DNA of 8,735 nucleotides, from positions 1 through 8,735 of the forward strand of contig JALHWS010000142.1 in assembly GCA_022866885.1 (NCBI GenBank), written 5' to 3'. Positions within the stretch are counted from its first letter, which is position 1. Each line of letters begins with the position of its first letter. Below the pieces are notes generated by a model. It had not been told where the DNA came from. It ran no database searches and saw nothing but the letters and a program-made list of their open reading frames with translations. Of this stretch, positions 4,901 to 8,735 are shown in pieces. This DNA comes from Candidatus Microgenomates bacterium (lineage in GTDB: Bacteria; Patescibacteriota; Microgenomatia; 2-02-FULL-39-11). The position numbers and the translations under genes were made by a program.

Positions 4901-6754
4901 TTTGTTGATAATAATATTCTCTTTTAATTCTTCCCTTGATAGAAACGGCCACATGTCCTCAAGCGGTTTTGAAACAAAAGTTCCGTCAGGCAGTTTCATA
5001 CTGGATGCTTTCGGAACAAAACCGAAGCTTGGATCAAGTATCAATTCACAAATAACCGGATCGTCGCCAGAAAGTGCTTCCTTAATCTTTTTTCCCATAT
5101 TCTGATGACTTTTTATAGAGATTGTTCTTATCCCATATGCTTGGGCGATTTTTATGATATTCGGACAACTGACGCCGCTTTCTTTATCCGAAGCTATATA
5201 TTTGCCTTCAAATAAACTGTCCTGGGTTAACCTGATCGACAAATAGGCGTTATTGACGAAAACAAAGATTTTGAGCGGTAATCGGTGGTGGACAACCGTT
5301 TGCAGTTCCTGAAGGTTCAGTTGGATACTGCCGTCTCCCTCAAAACAAATCGTCTTTTTCTTCTGATTGGCAAAACAAGCGCCGATGCCCGCCGGCAGTC
5401 CGTAGCCCATGGCCGCGCAGCCGGAATTGACAACCACTCTAAATCCTTGGGGAAACTTCAGCGCCTGATACGGGATAACACAGGCGCTTCCGTTGGAAAC
5501 CGCCAGAACATCATCGGCTTTTAGCTGTTTGGAAAGAGCATCTATGAAACAATAATGATTGACGGGTTTCTTTTTCTTCCAGTATTCCGGCTGAACAACC
5601 GGATATTTTATATTCATCTTCCGGCAATATTCTAACCAGTCAGAGTACTTGTCATCCCGAACTTGTTTCGGGATCTTCTCCTTATTATTAATAATATTAT
5701 GAGATGCTGAAACAAGTTCAGCATGACATTGAAGTGTCAATTCTTCAATAAACTCCCCGGCGTCGCAGTTGATTTTCAGGTTGGGACTGACCGTCTTTTT
5801 GCCCAGTTCTCTCTTATCGATATCCACCATCACTTTATAAGCTCCCTTGGCAACCGCTTGGTAGTTATAGCCAACCGCCCGGATATTCAGCCTTGTGCCG
5901 ATGGTCAGCAGGAAATCACAATTTTGCAAAATAAAGTTGGCCGCCCGTTGTCCGACTGTTCCCGGACGGCCGAAATAATATGGATTTTCGGTTGATACCA
6001 GATCGTAACCGGTAAAGGAAGTGAGAACAGGAATCTTAAGAAGATCAATCAGTTCCAATAGTTCTTTTTCCGCGTGAGCAAGCCTTGAACCATTGCCTAT
6101 ATAAAGAACCGGCCGTTGGGATTTTTGGAGTTTGATAATCACTTTCGTCACTAATTCCCGTATCGTCTTTTTATCCGTCAGATAATCTTTTTTTATTTCC
6201 GAAGGACTGAAATGCGGCAATTTTTTCTCATCAATTACCGCTCCCTGGACATCCAAAGGAATATCCAGCCAAACCGGACCCTGCCTGCCTGATTTTATCA
6301 GATAAACCGCTTTTTCCAAATAATATCCAATCTTATCCTTATCCATGACCGTCACCGCGTATTTAGTGATCGATTTGACGAGATCAATAATATTTATTTC
6401 CTGGTCACCCAATTGCCTGACTGTTTTTCCCGCTTCCAACATTTCCCTTTTCACCTGACCGGAGATAACCAGAAGAGGTATTGAGTCTGTCCATGCCCCG
6501 TAAACGCCGGTAATGGCGTTGGTTCCCCCGGGACCGGTTGTAACGATGCATACGCCGATATTCCCGTTAACCCGGCTGTAGGCTTCAGCCGCCATGGCGC
6601 AGGCCTGCTCATGATGGTTGCAGACGTATTTCAGTTTCTTCGCCCGGCCGACCGAGTCAATCAGGTGGATATTGCCCCCGCCGGAGATAAGGAAGACGTG
6701 TTTGACGCCGAGATTTTCGATGAATCGGATAATGTAATCAGAAACTTTGATCAT
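4889..6754 (-). CDS. Thiamine diphosphate-dependent enzyme, acetolactate synthase-like, with in-frame repeat insertion
   Basis: The 621-residue protein has the three-domain ThDP fold. The N-terminal pyrimidine-binding domain has HHEQA with the cofactor-activating glutamate (E49) and TTGPGGTNAITG (72-83). A central domain spans about 190-335. The C-terminal pyrophosphate-binding domain has EGDGS (472-476) paired with NNAYLS (501-506), the GDG...NN metal motif. It most resembles acetolactate synthase-like proteins of polysaccharide clusters. YerE is a characterised precedent: it transfers an acetyl unit from pyruvate to a CDP-keto-sugar. Acetohydroxyacid synthesis is unlikely here, with no small subunit or ilv neighbour. 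I chose the ATG at 6754, one base after the RmlC-like stop. Longer starts run into that gene and add unrelated residues. Residues 343-368 come from a palindromic repeat pair in the linker between central and C-terminal domains; without them the length is about 595. The last residues (KFK) lie in the AT-rich repeat. Confidence 0.88.
   Translation of the reverse strand: MIKVSDYIIRFIENLGVKHVFLISGGGNIHLIDSVGRAKKLKYVCNHHEQACAMAAEAYSRVNGNIGVCIVTTGPGGTNAITGVYGAWTDSIPLLVISGQVKREMLEAGKTVRQLGDQEINIIDLVKSITKYAVTVMDKDKIGYYLEKAVYLIKSGRQGPVWLDIPLDVQGAVIDEKKLPHFSPSEIKKDYLTDKKTIRELVTKVIIKLQKSQRPVLYIGNGSRLAHAEKELLELIDLLKIPVLTSFTGYDLVSTENPYYFGRPGTVGQRAANFILQNCDFLLTIGTRLNIRAVGYNYQAVAKGAYKVMVDIDKRELGKKTVSPNLKINCDAGEFIEELTLQCHAELVSASHNIINNKEKIPKQVRDDKYSDWLEYCRKMNIKYPVVQPEYWKKKKPVNHYCFIDALSKQLKADDVLAVSNGSACVIPYQALKFPQGFRVVVNSGCAAMGYGLPAGIGACFANQKKKTICFEGDGSIQLNLQELQTVVHHRLPLKIFVFVNNAYLSIRLTQDSLFEGKYIASDKESGVSCPNIIKIAQAYGIRTISIKSHQNMGKKIKEALSGDDPVICELILDPSFGFVPKASSMKLPDGTFVSKPLEDMWPFLSREELKENIIINKKFK
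5651..5727. repeat. Inverted pair of palindromic repeat units inserted in the ThDP gene
   Basis: There are two 26-nt palindromes, 5651-5676 (arms ATCCCGAA / TTCGGGAT) and 5702-5727 (arms ATGCTGAA / TTCAGCAT), in opposite orientation. Between them is a 25-nt spacer that contains a perfect 12-bp palindrome ATTATTAATAAT (5684-5695) at the exact centre. Both units share the GAAACAAGTTC core and outer AGAT/ATGAC with the copy at 281-306, differing only in compensatory three-base blocks. The pair is open in the frame of the host gene and is read as CHAELVSAS ... IPKQVRDD. The span is 77 nt from outer edge to outer edge. Confidence 0.92.
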
Positions 6755-6755
6755 T

Positions 6756-7193
6756 TTATTTCCACTCATACGGTATTTTATCAGAATAAGGATCAAGTCT
6801 GATAATTTCTTCGGGATCATGAGGTATAGTGGCGCAGTTGGCGACGATCGAATCCGTTTTCCCAAGGCCCGCAAAAGCGTTCCAAATACCCGGCGGGACA
6901 GTCACTAAATAATAATTTTTAGGACTGATTGTAATTTTCATAATCTTTCCTTTAGTTTTTGAGTTTTGCCGCCCATCATATAGGACCAGCCTGATTTTTC
7001 CATAAGGGACAGTATAATTAAGGGTCATTTTTTTATGGAGGTGCCAGCCTTTAATAATTCCGGAGTGAACAGTAGAAAAATAAATCTCTCCAAACCGCTG
7101 GAAAACCGGATCGGTTCGCTTTAACATGTGCATCACCTTGCCCCGTTCGTCAACTATTTGTTTTAGTTTGGTAATTTTCACTCCCGCGATCAT
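6756..7193 (-). CDS. RmlC-like cupin (dTDP-4-dehydrorhamnose 3,5-epimerase family)
   Basis: From the ATG at 7193 the protein has 145 residues. It has VDERGKVMHML (14-24), FGEIYFSTVHSG (34-45), GWHLHK (49-54) with the catalytic-type histidine, LYDGR (71-75) and VPPGIWNAFAGL (99-110). These are landmarks of the RmlC cupin fold, which epimerises keto-sugar nucleotides next to the 4-keto group. It is shorter than classical RmlC (about 180). Where RmlC has its catalytic tyrosine the segment reads CATIPHDPEE (120-129), apparently with His. It may therefore be a one-centre epimerase or an isomerase. A TTG at 7211 would overlap the HicA-like gene, so I chose the ATG, 1 nt after that gene's TAA. The ThDP gene starts 1 nt after its own TAA, so the two are cotranslated and probably act on one intermediate. 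Confidence 0.85.
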   Translation of the reverse strand: MIAGVKITKLKQIVDERGKVMHMLKRTDPVFQRFGEIYFSTVHSGIIKGWHLHKKMTLNYTVPYGKIRLVLYDGRQNSKTKGKIMKITISPKNYYLVTVPPGIWNAFAGLGKTDSIVANCATIPHDPEEIIRLDPYSDKIPYEWK

Positions 7194-7194
7194 A

Positions 7195-7455
7195 TTATTT
7201 TTTTCTATCAAAACATTTCAAAATATCATCCTTTTTTATCCCTAACCGGATTAATTGTTTAATTATTTTTGAACAGGTATGCGGATCGTACGCTTTTTTT
7301 CCCTGAATAACGATAATAAAATCTCTTCCTGCGGTAATCAGGATATTTTGGGGGGCTTTATACTTCCGGTGGCTTGAACCTGTTTGTCTTTGAGGCGTAA
7401 ATCCCAGACATAAAAGACACTTACTGTATTCTTTTGAACCGAATATGAAACTCAT
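7195..7455 (-). CDS. hicA: HicA-like toxin (mRNA interferase family)
   Basis: The 86-residue protein from the ATG at 7455 follows the HicA pattern. A start helix (KEYSKCLLCLGF) leads into RQTGSSHRKYKAP (23-34), the HicA RNA-binding turn whose histidine (H29) is the expected catalytic residue. A beta-hairpin rich in Ile and Val and a closing helix (HTCSKIIKQLIRLGI) follow. HicA proteins are double-stranded-RNA-binding-fold ribonucleases that cleave mRNA and are neutralised by HicB. This one is somewhat longer than typical HicA (about 60 to 80). Its ATG overlaps the TGA of the HicB-like gene (ATGA), with antitoxin first. A TTG at 7461 is an alternative start. The extra Ser in GSSH and the lack of the usual PxH segment leave some doubt; it could be an inactive or divergent relative. 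Confidence 0.6.
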   Translation of the reverse strand: MSFIFGSKEYSKCLLCLGFTPQRQTGSSHRKYKAPQNILITAGRDFIIVIQGKKAYDPHTCSKIIKQLIRLGIKKDDILKCFDRKK

Positions 7456-7751
7456 ACACAATACCTGGATTTGTATTCGGAAGGAACAATAAACATATTA
7501 AGGGTATTCACTTTTGTCAAGTCGGTAGGACGGCTTATTTTCGGTCTGTACCAGACATTTTTCTGATCCTGTCTGGGAATATCAAATAAGCAGTAAATCA
7601 GATCATTTATCAGAAAATCCAATTCCTCTCTGTTGTTTGCCTCAGTAAAGACGTCATACTCTGGCAACTCGGCAAAATATTTACCGTGAAGTGTCTTTTC
7701 TATCTTAACTTTGATCGTTTGTGGAAGGGTCTTTAATAATTTTTTGGTCAT
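7452..7751 (-). CDS. hicB: HicB-like antitoxin, short form
   Basis: The protein has 99 residues. IKVKIEKTLHGKYFAELPEYDVFTEA (13-38) matches the strand-strand-ELP pattern of the HicB partial RNase H fold. It is followed by the acidic helix NNREELDFLINDLIYCLF. The C-terminal half (from about 60) holds no ribbon-helix-helix or helix-turn-helix that I can recognise, unlike many HicB proteins, so DNA binding and autoregulation are not evident. The identification rests largely on partnership: a small gene directly before and overlapping a HicA-like gene by 4 nt. It begins 12 nt after the stop of the SDR gene upstream and has no clear Shine-Dalgarno. A perfect short inverted repeat containing TATAAT lies directly in front of its ATG. 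Alternatively it is an uncharacterised small protein with a HicB-like fold. Confidence 0.5.
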   Translation of the reverse strand: MTKKLLKTLPQTIKVKIEKTLHGKYFAELPEYDVFTEANNREELDFLINDLIYCLFDIPRQDQKNVWYRPKISRPTDLTKVNTLNMFIVPSEYKSRYCV

Positions 7752-7754
7752 AAA

Positions 7755-7767
7755 ATGATTATATCAT
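7755..7767 (-). promoter_or_regulatory. Palindrome with TATAAT just upstream of the HicB-like gene
   Basis: ATGAT (7755-7759) and ATCAT (7763-7767) form a perfect inverted repeat around TAT. On the minus strand it contains TATAAT (7763-7758). A start 7 nt downstream would fall at or near the ATG at 7751, giving an almost leaderless transcript. The -35 region is poor. It may be an operator/promoter for the toxin-antitoxin pair, but AT-rich sequence makes chance matches likely. Confidence 0.3.
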
Positions 7768-8672
7768 AATCCGAGTATACGTTGAATTCCGCTTGTTAAT
7801 GATACTTTCGGCCTCCAACCTAAAACTTTTTTGGCTTTTCTGATATCTGCTTTAGCAGACATCACTTCCCTCTTGCGATACGGCCTTCCTCCAAACTTGA
7901 TACTTAATTTCCGGCCGGCGATTTTTTCAAACAAACGTACCACGTTTTTCAATTTAACCGCTTTACCAGAACCGATCTGGAATATTTCATGCCTATTGTC
8001 TTTCTTTTTCAAAAGATATTCAACCGCTTTGAGATATGCTTCAACCACATCGTCTATGTAAACCAGATCCAAAAATTGCTCTGCCGGGCTCATTTCGAGA
8101 GTTTTTCCGGTAGTTAAAGCATTTTTTAAGTAATAAAATAATTTTTTCCTCGGGTCAGCTGAACCGTACGTGTCGTAAATTTGCAAAGTCACCGCTTTTA
8201 TGCCTTCTGCCTCAATGTAGTACTGCAAAATATCGCTGAAAGCATGTTTAGTGGCCGCGTATAGGTTAACCGGATTGTAAATCTTTTTATCCTCATAATA
8301 TTCCCAGAAAGTGCCGGCGGTTATCAGTCTTTTCACTCCGTTTCGGGCCATCGCTTCCAAAAGTTTTGTCCCCAAAAGAAGGTTAGTCTTCATCATTTCT
8401 TCTATTTCGTTTGACTGATGTTCTGCCTGGAAAAAGCCGGCCAAATGGATAACGATATCAGGTTTCTCGGACTTTAATATCTCAAAGAGATTATTACTAT
8501 TACTTTTTAAATCATAAAAGACTACCTGTTTCCGGTTGCTTTTTATTATCGAAAAAGATGACCGCGGCCGTTTAATCACCGCCAATTTGTATTTTTTACT
8601 TTTTAGAAGAGCTTTCAAAAGATGCAAGCCGGTAAATCCACTGGCGCCGGTCAAAAGAATCTTTTTTTTCAT
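7764..8672 (-). CDS. Sugar-nucleotide SDR, CDP-abequose/paratose synthase-like reductase
   Basis: The 302-residue protein has TGASGFTG (8-15) for NAD(P) binding and IVIHLAGF (73-80). TAGTFWEYY (118-126) holds the catalytic-type hydroxyl, and the catalytic pair is in YAATK (Y138, K142). AEQFLDLVYIDDVVEAY (197-213) and the LGWRPKVSLTSGI ending (284-296) follow. The AVIKRPRSS stretch after the second strand (31-39) has no acidic ribose-binding residue and is basic, which favours NADPH. Together with the AEQFLD and YIDDVV block this resembles RfbJ and RfbS, 4-ketoreductases that finish CDP-3,6-dideoxyhexoses. That fits rfbF and rfbG nearby, although RfbH is not in the window. The assignment to that subgroup is from memory of the pattern and is moderate. 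The ATG at 8672 follows the previous stop by 8 nt; its own stop lies 12 nt before the HicB-like start. Confidence 0.82.
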   Translation of the reverse strand: MKKKILLTGASGFTGLHLLKALLKSKKYKLAVIKRPRSSFSIIKSNRKQVVFYDLKSNSNNLFEILKSEKPDIVIHLAGFFQAEHQSNEIEEMMKTNLLLGTKLLEAMARNGVKRLITAGTFWEYYEDKKIYNPVNLYAATKHAFSDILQYYIEAEGIKAVTLQIYDTYGSADPRKKLFYYLKNALTTGKTLEMSPAEQFLDLVYIDDVVEAYLKAVEYLLKKKDNRHEIFQIGSGKAVKLKNVVRLFEKIAGRKLSIKFGGRPYRKREVMSAKADIRKAKKVLGWRPKVSLTSGIQRILGL

Positions 8673-8680
8673 TAGTAAAT

Positions 8681-8735
8681 TTATTTTTCAACTTCAATAA
8701 CCGTTGCCGTAGATATTGGATTAAATAAGAAAAAC
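8681..8735 (-). CDS. C-terminal end of an unidentified protein (cut by window edge)
   Basis: The minus-strand frame from the right edge is open and ends with TAA at 8683-8681. It encodes 17 complete residues, NPISTATVIEVEK being the last 13. The stop lies 8 nt before the ATG of the next SDR gene, the same tight spacing seen elsewhere in this operon, which is why I take it as the tail of a real gene. The fragment is too short to name a family. Confidence 0.4.
   Translation of the reverse strand, partial: FFLFNPISTATVIEVEK

Noticed and set aside
5651..5727. CRISPR-like repeats
   Set aside because: There are only two units, inverted relative to each other, with one AT-rich symmetrical spacer and no array or cas gene.
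5723..5995. Plus-strand open frames inside the ThDP gene (also 5285-5524, 4893-5105, 6611-6802)
   Set aside because: They are shadows of the minus-strand gene, without recognisable domains or ribosome sites.
4889..6754. Housekeeping acetolactate synthase (ilvB) for branched-chain amino acids
   Set aside because: There is no regulatory small subunit or ilv gene nearby, and the gene is locked between sugar-nucleotide genes; the sequence resembles the polysaccharide-cluster subgroup.
6755..6874. Longer N-terminus of the ThDP protein starting upstream of 6754
   Set aside because: It would overlap the RmlC-like gene by about 120 nt and adds residues without ThDP-family character; the domain begins at MIKVSDYI.

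Overview
The window is a bacterial surface-polysaccharide / nucleotide-sugar gene cluster. Genes are packed tightly (gaps of 1 nt or overlaps of 1 to 13 nt), Shine-Dalgarno sites are weak, the standard code is used (TGA, TAA and TAG all act as stops), and there are dispersed palindromic repeats. This would fit a small-genome or uncultured lineage such as Patescibacteria, but no marker gene is present, so the taxon is not resolved. The genome is moderately AT-rich; by eye, rfbF and rfbG use more C-ending codons than the SDR gene at 3869-4783 and the genes right of about 7190.

Layout. At the left edge is the N-terminus of an NAD-dependent epimerase/dehydratase on the minus strand (1-114). A 253-nt divergent intergenic region follows, holding a promoter candidate and a palindromic repeat. 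Two plus-strand genes come next, rfbF (CTP:glucose-1-phosphate cytidylyltransferase) and an rfbG-like CDP-glucose 4,6-dehydratase. From 2087 to the right edge everything is on the minus strand. In transcription order (right to left) these are: the tail of an unidentified gene, an SDR resembling CDP-abequose/paratose synthases, a HicB/HicA-like toxin-antitoxin pair, a short RmlC-like cupin, a large ThDP-dependent enzyme of the acetolactate-synthase fold, a second SDR, an HpcH/HpaI-type aldolase, and a membrane-anchored family 2 glycosyltransferase whose 3' end overlaps the end of rfbG.

How the genes may work together. RfbF and the RfbG-like enzyme would convert glucose-1-phosphate to CDP-4-keto-6-deoxyglucose. 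The ThDP enzyme, RmlC-like protein and SDR reductases could then modify it. YerE in CDP-yersiniose synthesis is a precedent for a ThDP enzyme adding a two-carbon acetyl branch to a CDP-keto-sugar. RfbH, the 3-dehydrase of the dideoxyhexose route, is not in the window. The aldolase could supply or consume a 2-oxo acid. The product is unknown, and the combination is the best candidate for an undescribed pathway here.

Two repeat families stand out. One is a palindrome with a conserved core and variable three-base blocks that change in a compensatory way. It occurs once between genes and twice, as an inverted pair, inside the ThDP gene, where it is translated in frame. The other is an AT-rich inverted repeat built on a 7-bp period. 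It fills the gap after the ThDP gene and supplies that gene's last codons.
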